Assembly: GCA_023078685.1 (NCBI GenBank)
Contig: JALGAS010000003.1
Span: 1,798,001-1,862,000, forward strand
Direction of reading: 5' to 3'
Source: Neopestalotiopsis rosae
Lineage: Eukaryota; Ascomycota; Sordariomycetes; Amphisphaeriales; Sporocadaceae
DNA: 64,000 bases
Part shown: positions 43,941-56,532 of the stretch, one piece after another
Position numbering within the stretch: position 1 is the first letter of the stretch
Layout of the letters: each line of letters opens with the position of its first letter
Position numbers and translations under genes: made by a program
Notes under the pieces: model-generated
Databases searched by the model: none
The model's input: the letters and a program-made list of their open reading frames with translations, nothing else
Told to the model about the DNA's origin: nothing

Positions 43941-44321
43941 CTAATACTCATCACGACAGCCATAACCCAAGCCAGGCCACATCGGGTCGTTTGGGTTCTT
44001 TGGAATAGGCTCGTATTTGCGAGGGCGCCAGTCACCACTTCCAGAGCCCGACGACTTGGAGCTCTTGGAGGCACTGCTGCTTGAGCTGGCACTGTAGCTA
44101 TCGGAGCTCTGTGCGGCAGCGCTGGAGGATCCAGAGTTGCTGCTGCTGCTGCTGCTGCCTTGAGCGCTGCCGCTTGAGCCTCCTCCTCCTGAGGAGCTGG
44201 ATCCTCCGCCGCCTCCGGACGAGGAGGAGCCGGAACCTCCGCTGCCGCCTTGATTGTTGGGCTCGCTGGCAAAGTTGATACCGGGACGCGGTAGTCCCTC
44301 GGTGTACTTGGTGATGGCCAT
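43941..44321 (-). CDS. Small Ser/Gly-rich hypothetical protein
   Basis: 126 aa, single exon. A conserved-looking N-terminus (MAITKYTEGLPRPGINFASE) precedes about 70 residues of almost only Ser, Gly and Ala. It closes with a non-repetitive end (DWRPRKYEPIPKNPNDPMWP, then GLGYGCRDEY). The non-repetitive ends flanking a low-complexity centre suggest a real small protein. No signal peptide or membrane segment, so probably cytosolic and disordered. It is the first ordinary-looking gene after the mosaic block, and is on the opposite strand to the fragments. Function not recognised. Confidence 0.6.
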   Translation of the reverse strand: MAITKYTEGLPRPGINFASEPNNQGGSGGSGSSSSGGGGGSSSSGGGGSSGSAQGSSSSSSNSGSSSAAAQSSDSYSASSSSSASKSSKSSGSGSGDWRPRKYEPIPKNPNDPMWPGLGYGCRDEY

Positions 44322-47300
44322 TTTTGTGGCTTATAAGTGTGTATTCTGCGAGTGTGTTCTTGGTGTGACTTGGTAGATGGTCAATTAGGGGTGATACTTG
44401 CTGCTTGGTCTTGATGTTGAGCGAGAGGTGGAATCCGCAAGAAGCCTGCGGCTTGCGCTGGGTTATGTAGATATCATGTGTTGATGATTCATTGTCAGCC
44501 ATGTCAAAGCTGGTGAGCAACTTCCCTGTTGTCTATATCAGGCATGATTAAATAGCCTCCCTTGTAGACTGTCAACTGTTAATCGCAAACTCGAGTCCTG
44601 AGATTGTGTGGTCGGTTCACTTCCATCCTTGAGAGACTCTAAAATGTAATTTTCAGTCGGAGGAACCATTGCGAACGATTCGTTGTTTTGACATCGTTTT
44701 TGGCAACATATACATCTTTATCAGGCAGACTTTCAAATGCTTCGCTGGATTAAAATTGTTGCAATACACCCGAATACATATAACCCAGATTACTTGGTAC
44801 CAGTAGTACTATTCTAAGGCAGCTGGCCTTGAGTAGTGACGAGGTCGATTCATAGAGTACGCCATTTGACAGAAGCACCTTGAAATTGAGATTGGGAAAC
44901 CTTTGACCAATTAGCAGTTGGGTCTCTGCTTGTGCGATGATTCAGAGCTCATATGATTCGTGTATCGGAAACATGTTTGTCACTGGAGCGAGGGAAGGGT
45001 CCGGTTTATGGTGACACGGTGCAGGGCGAAATCGCGTGTACCTTTGGTGGTCCTCTAGTAGAAGTATGGATGAGTGACTGTCTAATATTCTGTGGCTGAG
45101 TCTATTATTCGCTCACAGGCAGCAATTAGTATACGCCGGGATTATCCGCGAGAGACTCTGAGGACACAAATAGTCACAATCTGACACATACCCCTCGGCC
45201 TATCAGGTGTGCCGAGTTGCGAAGATCCCCCTGGGCCCGGGAGTATAGGTAGTATTGACCCAAACGTTTGAACATTTCGATGCGTCGCCAAGTGTCAGTC
45301 CTTTCCGGCCAAGTGTTCAAAGACCATGTGTGACCCATGTGTGAGGAATAGGAAATGGATCATTGGCACAGACTTTTTGTATCCGGCGGCCCCTGCGCGT
45401 TTGCGTACGTCGGATTGGGCCCTTGGAGAGGGTCTGCCTGGGTACTGTGTACTGTGTATGACGAAGACGGTAATATGGTTCGGCCCTCCTCCAATCCCAA
45501 GACTCATCTCCCGTCCTTGCCGATATGTATCGTAGTAAGGACACTAGTATATTGAAAGGGAGCGCCACGTTGTAAACACAGGCTTTTTGGAAGAAACATG
45601 GGAATTAGACGCCCATGAGAAAAACCCCAAGTGCATAATCTATAATTGACAATTTTCGGTGTTTTGCGAGAAATATCGGCTAGCCTCGCGACAGAGTATG
45701 TAGGCAAGTACACATGTAGGTCTCACAACCGACCACCAGCCCCGAGTGCATCCTGTACTCCTCTTTTGCTGATCATCTGCGGCCTCAATGGTCACGGATC
45801 CCTCAAGCCTGTGCACCTATTTTGCGCCGGTGCTCCGCTGGTCGGCCAAGTCGTCGTCCCATCTTTGTGCAGTTTTGTCGGTGACGAGAAACGTTATTTG
45901 CCTCGTTACACTTGCAGTAAATATGGAAAGCGTAGTAGTGTATGTAGTCGTCACTTGTCGCGAGGCGCAGTAATCTGTACGTAGTATGCAATTCCAAACT
46001 CTCAACAAAGCCGTGCAAATACCAAAATATGGAGCACGATATACTAGAGCCTTTCAAGACGGCTGCTCCCCCATAAAGATTCCGAGATCTAGGGCCGCTT
46101 CTGCGATGACACTAGGCCGAAACAACATGGCAATTCCCATTTGGCCCATAGCAGTAGGCCCATTTGAGACCTGGTCTCCGTTTCCACGTACTACTATATA
46201 CGACTTCCGAAAAATGCAATGCTCCTCATAAAGGACATTTACTTGGTTTGGGTTACGCACATTTGCGAATGCCGTAATTTGACATGTCGCGGGGAATTGC
46301 CAAGCCTCGCTCTAGTGCTCTGACGGGACCATGCTGGTTCATTCAGCTGCTTGGCTTGGCCTTTGGTCTTCGTTGGTCTATATTTCCTTTCCATTCGGAC
46401 AGGCGCTTGCACAGCCTCTTCTTATGGGTTTCACACAATGCTGGGCGGGGGGCTTTCTGGATAACGGAGTCCAAGGCTCGCACAAGACGGGGCCATGTTG
46501 TGCCTGTCAGCATTTTCCAGAATATTTTTCTTGATTTATTCTTTTTCTTCCGGCGGCGCAAGGCACAGGGAGAGACATGAGAGGAAGAAGCCCGCCGATC
46601 AGATAGATGCGAATGCAGGGCTCGGACGGAATCCCGGCGCTGAAAGCGAGAGACAAAAAGCATGGGCAAAATCCACCAGCCCACTCCCCATCAGCATGCC
46701 CACCAAGACTTGTCCTCCGCTTTCAACGGCTCGACTCGAAAGCATCAGCTGCAGCCAATATACTGCAATAGAGGCCCCCAAGTCGAGCACGAGGTCCCTG
46801 ATACTACCCGTAGCGCCTGTAGCCTGCAGGAATTCGGCCCCCGAGGCACGCTACTGTAGGTGGTAGGCGCAGCGGAGCACCTTGAAGCACCTGGTCAGGG
46901 GTTTGGCATTGTGCAACTTTGACGATGGGACGGTCGTCCAACGGCGAAATCGCAAGCGACAAGACCCGCGACCCTGTAATTGATTCCTGGGCATTTCCTT
47001 GGGTTGGCTAGCTTAAATGCTGGTCAACATGAAGTCGACCTTTGAAGGGCCCCCAGCCTGATCACTAGGTACGTACTATGTACTCTGTATTGCGAGCTCC
47101 AGTGGTTCCGGGCAAGGGCATTGAGGCACTGGTCAGGAACACCCTCAACGACAAACTGACCCCCCGGTCATCCATCATCCAAACGCTTGCCAACATGGGC
47201 GACTTTCGATGATCCCAAACGCATTGAGTTAATTGCGACTTGCCCATCTTGCCGTGACGTTCCTCATTTCTTTGCTCCATCTTTCCGTACTCGAACCCAC

Positions 47301-48075
47301 AGGGACGTTCCCTCTTCTTACCCTGCGTTGTTTTTTTTTTCCTTCTCTTGAGCCAGCCGTGTGTAGGCAATAGGTGCTATTCTACTTGGCTGTTAGTGTA
47401 AGTAGTGTACCCGAGCCGAATACGCACAGGAACAAGACAAGATCGCCTAGTAGCTACTATCGGCCCTCCTGACTTTTTCCCCCGACAATTTCGTTTCGCA
47501 TCCTTTCTTCAACGCAACCTCGACACACCGAGGAAACAGGAACAAAGCCTCCTCCTGTTCCTGTCACTCTCTTTTTTGTCTTCAACAACAGTAGCGCAAT
47601 CGTCTCGAGTCATTCCTTACCTAAACGCTCACACCACTACGATCTCTACCGACCTAACTATATCCTCTCTCTTTACCTTTTCTTCTTTTTTCCGTCCTTG
47701 CGCGGGAGCCGCCCACTGCAGCAGAGCACGCATCGGCTGCGACGAAAGTATCCAGCCATCTGCGCCAACCTATGCAACTACTGTTTGGCTGAAAGGCGGG
47801 ATCGGCGGACGATTAAGTTTCGGGCTGTCTTTGTACCTTTTCTCTTATACCGACCAACGTTACGAATACCGGGTTCTGTGTGCCATATTTGCGATCTTAT
47901 TCACTACCTACCGACTTACCCTTCCCATCGCTTCTGGAGGATGGATTCGTAGTGGTCGCTTTTGTTTCGAAACATTTTACACATACGAACCATCACAAAC
48001 TCGTGCGGCCCGATTGCGCGACACAAGGCTTGACATAAAGTCTCACTGGTGATATTGTCACCACAAAACGACAAG
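44322..48075. other. Divergent gene-free region
   Basis: 3.7 kb between divergent genes. The last 650 bases (47420–48070) are pyrimidine-rich and keep one frame open for 215 codons without a domain; this resembles a long 5' leader of the + strand gene. A T run occurs at 47331–47340. No repeat or RNA gene recognised. Confidence 0.45.
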
Positions 48076-49842
48076 ATGCCGCATGTTGGAGTAGCCATGC
48101 AGCGGAGTCTGGCGGAGCCTCGCGACTTCTCAGATGCTCTGAGGAATCTTCTTGCTCGGAGTGTTGTGGCAGGAAGTAGTAAGAGGGACATCTCATCGTC
48201 TATTACTGATGTAAAGACGGCCTTTTCGAGTTGGGACAACTGCATGCAGGCTACCTACTGCAAGTAAGTGTCTTCATGTTCCAGCGGGAAACTATATGGC
48301 TACAATGCGAGAGAGAACTGACCAAATCTTCCTTCCAGGTGGCCAGTGATCGCCGTGATTATTGTTGGTGGCCTCATCGTTTTCTCCATCCTTTGGTGCA
48401 TTATCCGTTGCGCTTGCTGTGGCCTGTCTTGCTGTTGCGAATGCTGCTACTGCCTCAAGTGCTGCGGTTCCTGCTGCGGCATGTGTGACTCGCCCAAGAA
48501 GAAGAAATACCTCGACGACCCATACGTCCCTCCGCACCATGACCAAGGCTACCGCGCAGAACCAACAATGACCGCTGCTCGTGCTGTGCCAGCTTCCACC
48601 TTTGACCACAGCTACGACAAACCCATCGCTAAGCCTGACCCGCCTATGTATGCCGAATTCGAGACCGGGAAGAAGGGTGGAGGAGACGAGTTGCCTGCAA
48701 TGCCCGAATGGGAAGCCTCGAGCTCTAAGAAGGTCGCCATGGACGATGCTGTAGAATTGGAGCAGCTAAAGAAGCCGGAAATTGCACAGAACGCACCGTT
48801 GATGGCACCGGGAGCAATGTCCCCAGCACCAAGTCCCAATCCATCGTCACCAATGCACGGAAACAGCCCGTATGGTGCTCCTGCCATGAATAGTTCTGGA
48901 TATATGACGCCCGCTCGCAGCGCAACCTACCCCTACGGGGCGGATCCGAACGCTCAACAACAAGGCTACAATCAAGGGAACTATGGCAATGGTGGATACG
49001 GCCAGATGCAGCGCAGCAACACGGCACAAACATACGATCAGAGCTATGGAAACCAGGGTTATGGCAACCAGGGATACAACAACAACCAAGGTTATGGAAA
49101 TCAGGGCTATGACAACCAAGAATATGGCGCTCAGGCTCATGATAACCAAGGATACGGCGCACAAGGTGCTTACGACACTCAAGGATATGGCAATCAGGGT
49201 TATGGAGCAGGAGCTGCAGCTGCAGCAGCCGCTGCCGCTGCCGGCCCCATGGCCCAAGGTCGACGAACGCCCGCCCAGGAATACGGAAACTACAGACGTG
49301 GCACCGCAGACCAGGCCTATCCTCAATCTCGAACCCCAAGGCCGTACGAGGACTCTTCATACGGCCGTAGTGTGACCCCCCGTATCGGTACGCCGCGCAG
49401 CAATACACCTGGAAACGGTTATAGGCAACCACCGCGCCACCAATCACCAGGACCACAGAATATGCCCTATGGTAACATAGAACGGACACAGTCTCCTGCC
49501 CTTCAGCAAGACGCTTATGGAATGGACCGAAGCAACACTCCGAATAGTTATGGACGTCGAAACCCTCCTGCTCCTGTGCGACAATATTCTGCAGCGGCGA
49601 GCCAACCGATGCGTCATCCCGAGCCTGAACGTTCATACACAGAGCCTTCGTACGGGCAAAGCACCTCCGCATATCAACCAGAGCCTGCTTCGCCAACATC
49701 GCCTATCACCAACTCGGGCGGCTTTGATTTCACATCTGGCTACAGTCGACCACAAAACTCAGGTACCAGCACGCCCGTCCAGCAACCGGCTGCTGGTGGA
49801 AGCGCGTATCCGGGATATCGTGCTTACAAGCCCCAGCAATAA
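48076..49842 (+). CDS. Fibroin-3-like single-pass membrane protein with Cys cluster and Tyr/Gly/Asn repeats
   Basis: Two exons, 48076–48263 and 48339–49842, give 563 aa. Residues 1–63 are extracytosolic-like with Cys57 and Cys62. One membrane segment follows (VIAVIIVGGLIVFSILWCII, about 66–85). The next 30 residues hold about 15 Cys (RCACCGLSCCCECCYCLKCC), a strong candidate for multiple palmitoylation at the membrane face. The rest is a disordered tail: Pro/Ser-rich, then repeats of GYGNQ/GYDNQ/YGAQ between about 295 and 370, an Ala run, and Tyr/Pro/Arg-rich sequence. Filamentous fungi have a family annotated as fibroin-3 related with this plan; its function is unknown to me. Likely polyA signal AATAAA at 49846–49851, only four bases past the stop. 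Confidence 0.85.
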
Positions 49843-52075
49843 GCAAATAAAGTCTGGGAGTGAAGCGGAGCAACAGCATTGAATATTATGACCACAATTC
49901 ATGATCAGTTCTTCTTTTTATTTTTAGAAAAGGGTGGTTCATTTGATACCCCGTTTATACTGCGTCGATAGGCATCCCAGGCATGGGTGGCTATTCTTCG
50001 ATTTCTTCAAAAAAAGGGGCGTCACCTTTTGGATTGGGGCGTTCACATCATTTTTTAACAACTTCGCATATGGGCAAATGTAGATAAGCCAAGGCTTGTG
50101 GGGGAAGGAGTCATTTATCTTACCATTTATTAGCATGTTGATGAACTCAACCAAGAGCTAGTGAAGAAAACAAAACATCTTCCCGATTATGTTCCCAAAT
50201 ATGACAAGAATGGATTATGACTGGTGCATATCATTAGAATCGATATTGAAACTGGTCGTTGGCTATACGATAGTGGGGGTGTCTTACTTGTCCAATAAGC
50301 TTCAAATGCTTATGAGTATACGCATCCATTTTGTAAATGTTCAGAAACAAGTGCAAACCTTGTTGATTCTATTATGGGGGCCGGCCTCGATGCAACGACT
50401 ATCACTGGACCTCATTCGGCTCTCTCTGCCTTGTATGCATATCTGAGTATCATCTTACACAGACGGAGGCAAAACATATCCATCGTAATGCATTTCCCTT
50501 TTGACATACGAGCCATCAAGAACATGTTGGCAAACTGAACTTGCCAAAACACCTTCGGCCTTGGACATGGTGCCGACAAGAGAAGGGGCTGGCTTAGTGA
50601 ATTCAGCATCCTGCAACTTTATTCAAATTTATCTGCTTTGACCCAGACCATTATACTTGTACCGCGGTTGGTGTCAAGAGCCCGACCGATATTATGGATG
50701 CGGTCAAGGTCCTGAAAGCTGGACACAGGGTTTACTGGTGGCTGTGAGGATCTTCAAACTTCATCATGTGCTCGTATTTACGTACAATGGACCGCGAGGC
50801 CCCTGCACAGGAAGTGTGCAAAGTCGTTTAACGATTATGCACTCGTGGACATGGCCATATACTATAACCCTTACGATGTACGTGGTGCCTTTAATGCGCT
50901 GATAAGATACGACACTGTATATTCTCAGCATTGCGCCTGAGTTATACTCTCATTCGGCAACTTCTTCCAGATGTATGGTCATCCAACGATGAATAATAGC
51001 GCAACAGGGTACGTCAAAAAGCCTGGAGGATCATATTCAAGGATGAAGGTTATCTACATAGTAGACATATGATTGCGTTGACCGCCGTTGCCATGGAATT
51101 CTTGCGTAATGTATCCATTAATGTGCCAGGTTAGTTCAGGTTTCCAGGTCTTGATGTGTTGGCTTGCATGGGGATATGGTATACTACAGTTAGGGTGCGG
51201 GATACCTAGACAATGCCTGATCTACGGAGTACCCGAATTGACCCGAGCGGCGGATAACCATGATATGTTTTTGATTGGTGAAGAAGAGGCAAATTCACCA
51301 TGAATCTGATGCTCGCATCAATGTTCGAGATTAGATTTCTCAACTTTCTCCAAGGGCATATGGAAATCCCCTTGTTTGTCACAATATACATGCTAGGTGG
51401 GTGAATTGACAAGTTAGTAAGAGACCCGAATGTCTGATGTTCTCTGGCGGTCTTCTAGAAAATGGCCGTCAAACCGTCGATCGAGATACGTGGACCGCCT
51501 CAAGTGAATCAAACCCCACTTCGCATCGCTGCCTGAGGTCGCGAGGCGAGCGTGCAGTAGCCAACCATTGCGTCTCAGGATTGAAGTGTCAGGCGGAGGC
51601 CAAGGGTATTTAGAAGTGCAATGGGCTATCAGATTCAGACAGGAAACAAAATGTTAATTTGATCATTCCACGGGACAATTTATGTAGATATATAATCGTT
51701 TAGAGTTTCAGTGGCTTGATTCAACGGTCACAAAGTCCAGTCACCGTCCCCTTCCTCCGATCAGCGCCGTCCGTGTGGCATTGACCCCGATCCCGCCCGG
51801 ATTGGCCAACTTGGCAGTCACGCTTGTCACGCCAAATCAATTCCCCACCTTTGGTCTTCTGTCTTATCGAATCGTGTGCTATCACGTGATCCAGCTGCAA
51901 GCCTCGCCCAGAACTGCACGTGGGCAATTCGAGCAATCCATCCTCCTAGTCCCTTCGACATCTCATCAATCCATCCGACGGCCAGCCCGTACATCCCCCG
52001 AAAACCTACACCAAGACGACTTTGTCATACCCGACATCCACCGAACCTCGAAATTCACTGTCATATCATCGAGAT
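49843..52075. other. Gene-free region, possibly with a decayed gene
   Basis: 2.2 kb, AT-richer than its neighbours. Around 50640–51060 short coding-like peptides (DPDHYTCTAVGVKSPTDIMD, then DAVKVLKAGHRVYWWL; further on ALVDMAIYYNPYDVRGAFNA) appear in shifting frames with stops, as in an old pseudogene. I could not assign them. The last 350 bases precede the splicing-factor gene. Confidence 0.35.
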
Positions 52076-52728
52076 ATGAGTCGCGCCGGCAAGCTTGCCC
52101 CCGAGGTCAATCGGTACGTTTTTGATGCCCGCGAATCCTCCCGGATCCCCTGCCCCGAGGAGCATGGCTTCAACGGCTGCATGGCCCCTGCTCCCTCTCA
52201 TTCGAGGATCACGATATACTGACCTGTTTATAGAGCTTTGTTCGTGAAGCATCTAAGGTATGTCGCGCACGAACGTGTCTTAATATCCTAGGATGGCAAT
52301 TACTGACACCTCCCTTATAGCTACACTGTCACGCCAGAGGACCTGTTCGAGCTCTTCGGCAAATTCGGACCTATTCGGTACGCTTCCTCGTTGTCGCAGA
52401 ACACCTCCCTTGACCTCCAGCTAACACACTGCGCAGCCAGGTCCGCCAGGGCATTGCTACTAACACCAAGGGCACTGCCTTCGTCGTCTACGAAGATGTC
52501 ATGGACGCAAAGCAGGCCTGCGACAAGCTAAACGGCTTCAACTTCCAGGGCCGATACCTGGTCGGTATGTAGCACGCGACCACCCTCAAACGTCCACGCG
52601 CCGTTGCTCTCTAACATGATTGGCTAGTATTATATCACCAGCCAGAGAAGATGGTCAAGTCAAAAGAGGACCTCGAGGCCCGCAAGGAGAATTTAATGCA
52701 GCTCAAGAACAAGCACGGTATCGATTGA
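52076..52728 (+). CDS. SF3B6: Splicing factor SF3B6 (p14, SF3b 14 kDa subunit)
   Basis: Branch-site-contacting subunit of the U2 snRNP SF3b complex; nuclear. Five exons, 52076–52113, 52234–52257, 52321–52377, 52437–52564 and 52628–52728, give 115 aa, the normal length. One RRM: RNP2 ALFVKHLSY, RNP1 [29 protein letters not shown] core ([19 protein letters not shown]) and the C-terminal [20 protein letters not shown] helix which binds SF3B1. Exon 2 is only 24 nt. Budding yeast lacks this gene, most filamentous fungi keep it. The frame stays open for 104 more codons after the TGA at 52726–52728. Confidence 0.95.
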
Positions 52729-54722
52729 CGATTAGACGGGCCTGCGGCCGCTCTTCAGACTACTACCAAAGCCCGTCGTACGTCTGCAGACCCGTCGATA
52801 TCTTCCACCTCCACCTACACCTCGTCAAAGGCGAGCCCCAAGTCTAGGCCCCTCTCGACACCGATCCCAGTGAAGAAGAAGGAAGTCAAGCTGGCTGTTG
52901 CAACCAAGGTTGTGACAACGACAGCGATGACGCCGAGAAAGGGCAAGCCGGATGAGGTTTCCGAGCAGGCACGAAGAACAGTCCTGAGCTTCGTGCGTGG
53001 CTTTCTGCCCCAGAAGACAAGCAACAAGATGGTCATGACTTGATGCCCCTTCTCGCACACCCGATGCGTGTGTAGGGAGGTATGGGTCAATCTATCTGAA
53101 TTATTGCGTGGACTGGCTCTTTTTGAGATTGCCTGGCGTTGGCTACCCCTTCACGCATTCTTCCGAACCTCCCAGAAGGAGTCTTCCATTCGTTAAGGGG
53201 GATGCCTAAGAAATTCATGGTTATAGCGGACGTTTGATCATCACCACTCATGATCAATATTTTTTTACTTTTACTTTTATTGACGTTCAGAGAGAATATG
53301 GCAAGACGCCAGGTACTTTTTGTTTTGGGTTCATTTTGGGCTTGGTACGATATATTGCTTCACGATGACAATGCAGCGGACCTCTTTTGTGGTCGCTCAG
53401 GCGAGAATTCGAGGTATTGCGCACCAGTATCATTACTGTTGCTGTCCCGTATAAACTTGTGACTGCTTTGTGTTGCAGATGCCTGACATGTATAAGCCAA
53501 TGCTCCGATATTTGCAACGATCATCGCCATTCAGGGTTGTTTTCTGAACTCGGTTTCGTAAAGAATGCTGTCAATGGCAACGCGGATATGGATTGCGTAG
53601 TTTCATCCAGCAGAGTGCAATAACCCAGCGGGCACCTCTACCTGATAGTCCAGGGACGGGCTGGAATTAATACTTGTAAGTCATATTGTTTCTGGATTCC
53701 AGAGCGGAGCCGTTTGAGCATGTCGACGGGACGGAGTGCTATCTGAAACTTGACCCTGCCTACGATATGCACGTATGATTGATGAGTAAAAGTGTGCTAG
53801 CATGGACTCTGTGGAAGATCATCTAGTAGCCGATTTTGAGCGCTTCCTTGAACTTCAGACGGCTCGTGCGGACGGACGCCATCCATGGCAGCAATCTAGC
53901 AAATACGACACAGGACTCTTTGGCCCTATATAATTGCTGGTTCAACGTCTCTGACAGGTGCGGAGCAAGTTTTGCTTCAAGCCGGCCTTTTGCAATCAAA
54001 TTCACTTCTTATAATAGGTATGGACATGTTTGTAGGTGCTTACACTGGATAATCGGCAGCAAAGAGTGGCTGCGCTTTGGGGCAGTCTGGAGAAACCGGG
54101 TGTAGACTGAAGCCTAGCGCATGTTTTACGCTTAAAGGCCCTTGTAGAGTCCACGTCAAAGCCTCCGAATTGGCAGCTTTGGATGCCCTACAAGCGCTTA
54201 CCTTAGCATCTTTGGTGGGCTTTCAAGGAGCTAACTTATGCTTAGAGGGTGCCAAGCCCACAGCTAGGGATTGGGGCTTGTACTTTACATGACACCTATC
54301 CGAGGTGCCCTGATGCGCTGTTCGGGTCAGGTGCTGACCTCTGGACTCGGTCGATGCCTGGGTGCAGGTGCGAGCCTCATTACTACGTACTCTGCTCTTG
54401 ACTCGGCTCCTACTTTTCCCTTTCACCTAGCGAAAACAACATTTCAACAATCGTGCAGCTCATTTACCGTTTCTTTGTGGCGCGCCAACGTACGGCTTTT
54501 CTTCTTCCTCTGAAACACTTTCATCGATTCTGGCGCACGGTGGAACTTGCCGATCGATCCACTTGTAGCATTCCCGGGGGTCTATTTTATCTACCATACA
54601 CCTGCGTCATCATTCTTTGCCGCAAACTCAACTCTTGTCCAAAAGAACGCGGGCACACGAGACTACTGTTTATTTACGCGATTTTCGATACTAGGCATCA
54701 CAAAGAACATTCTTTGTAACAA
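52729..54722. other. Intergenic region; first part extends the SF3B6 frame
   Basis: 52729–53043 continues the reading frame of SF3B6 past its TGA for 104 codons (Thr/Lys/Pro/Ser-rich, ending KTSNKMVMT). From 53044 to 54722 nothing is recognised; short ORFs are without domains. The last few hundred bases should hold the promoter of the next gene. Confidence 0.45.
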
Positions 54723-55969
54723 ATGAGCCCGAAAGATATCATCGGCGCCGCAACTACCGCTCTCTTCCACGACGCACCTGACGCCGTCGTTTCGGCCTTA
54801 TCCAAGGCACCCATCGGCGTAGACATCCCCGCTCCCACACAGGTCTTGTCCACGATCGTCGCGACGACCACAACATCGCTAGCCGCAGCCTCGAGCGCGG
54901 TCATGTCTTCGTCGGCTGCCCATGCGGCAGGTTCGGAGGCCGGCCCAGCAGGTGGTGATGAGGGATCTGGAGAGTGTCGCCTGCTGGGCTCCTTCGCCCT
55001 CCTCGTACAGCTCGCGCTCGGCGGCCTGGCGCTACTCTCACTGGTCTATAAGCGGTGGCGGGAGCGCCCACAGCGGCCCCTCAAGATCTGGGCCTTTGAT
55101 GTCTCGAAGCAGGTCGTCGGAAGTGTCCTGGTGCACGTGGCCAACGTCTTCATGTCGATGCTGACCAGCGGTCGGTTCTCTATTAAGGTCGAGCCCATGA
55201 GCGTCCAAGCGGCGGCGAGGCTGTTGAGGAGAGATGATGACGCATATGTGCCAAACCCTTGCTCGTTTTACCTGCTTAACTTGGCTATTGACGTGAGTCG
55301 CTCTTGGGTTTTGCATTCCAACTGTGCTAACGTGTACAACAGACAACTCTTGGAATACCGATATTGATTATTTTGCTACGTGTGTTCACCGGCCTGGCCT
55401 CTTACACGCCTTTCGGTAAGCCCGCCGAGTCCATTCAGTCTGGCCACTACGGTAGTCCGCCCAAGACCTGGTGGTGGCTAAAACAGTCCATGATCTACTT
55501 CTGCGGTCTATTTGGTATGAAAGTTTGCGTACTCATCCTGTTCCTCATGCTTCCATGGATTGCGAGAGTTGGTGATTGGGCACTGGGTTGGACCGATGGC
55601 AACGAGAAGCTGCAAATTGTATTCGTCATGATGCTGTTCCCTCTCATCATGAACGCCATGCAATATTATATCATCGACAGCTTCATCAAGAAGCAGGAAC
55701 TGGATCACGAAAGGCTTCCACAGGAGGACGATGACCGAAGCTTTGATAATACATTGGCCGAAGATGACGACACCAGCGATTCGGAAGATGGAGCACGCCA
55801 TTCGACGTCGAAGCCGTACAAGGGCATGAAGACAAGAGACTCGAAGACGGCACGCGAGGAATATGATCCCGAGCAAGACCATGAGGTGGTCTGGAGCAAC
55901 AGCAGTAACAGTGAGCAGGCAAGAAAGACGGGTGAGGTTCTGCCCAAAGAGCTGCTGCCCAGGGAGTAA
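54723..55969 (+). CDS. STIMATE/TMEM110-family vacuolar membrane protein (YPL162C-like)
   Basis: Two exons, 54723–55292 and 55343–55969, with a 50-nt intron (GTGAGT, GCTAAC, ACAG), give 398 aa. An Ala/Ser/Thr-rich N-terminus is followed by at least four membrane segments: LLGSFALLVQLALGGLALLS, the region before HVANVFMSML, ILIILLRVF after the splice, and KVCVLILFLMLPWI plus IVFVMMLFPLIMNAMQYYII. Motifs WAFDVSKQVVGS, HVANVFMS, NPCSFYLLNLAIDTTLGIPI and GYYGSPPKTWWWLKQ-like (GHYGSPPKTWWWLKQ) are typical of the family. Yeast YPL162C is a vacuolar membrane protein; animal STIMATE sits at ER–plasma membrane contacts and promotes STIM1 activation (established). The C-terminal 110 residues are acidic, polar and cytosolic-like. 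Confidence 0.9.
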
Positions 55970-56532
55970 AGCAACATCACATTGGTTTTCACAAGGCGTT
56001 TTCAGGAAAACGGGCATTGGGAGCACAAGTTTGCATTCGAGGCGTATCATTTTTGGATTTGGCCTACTGGCATGACATTCCTAATGAGAATATGTGACAA
56101 TTCATCTCTTAATTTTGGCGTTTGCTTGAATAATCCCCAAGTCTTCGTGAATGGTTTTATTATACTCGCAATGAAGTCTGTACTTGTGGCTGGGACTGCT
56201 GAAGGGGTCGACCATGTATAGGAGTGCTGCAAGGGCCTGGAAGTGACATCGCTCATGGTTCTTTCTACAGGCACGAAAAGAAATGCAGGTGTGGCTCGGG
56301 TCTGATTCGGCAAACCCGCACACATGATGGCACATCTATGGCCATAATGCGAATTCCCTTTCCCGCCATGGTATTTTGAAATGCGGGCGGGTGTCTCACG
56401 AAGATTCGTCTTACCGAACCGCTACTTTACACACCACGTGTGCTTCGGCTCACCAACCCTCCCCGCTGGTTCGTATGTGTATTTGCAACAGAATCTTGGT
56501 CAGAGCGGTTAATGGTTATGCAGACATACATT
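55970..56532. other. Intergenic, 3' side of STIMATE-like gene
   Basis: No gene seen. Ends at the left inverted repeat of the MITE-like element. Confidence 0.5.

Noticed and set aside
47405..48052. 215-codon ORF before the fibroin-like gene
   Set aside because: Pyrimidine-rich leader-like sequence, no domain, ends just before a well-supported start; better explained as 5' UTR.
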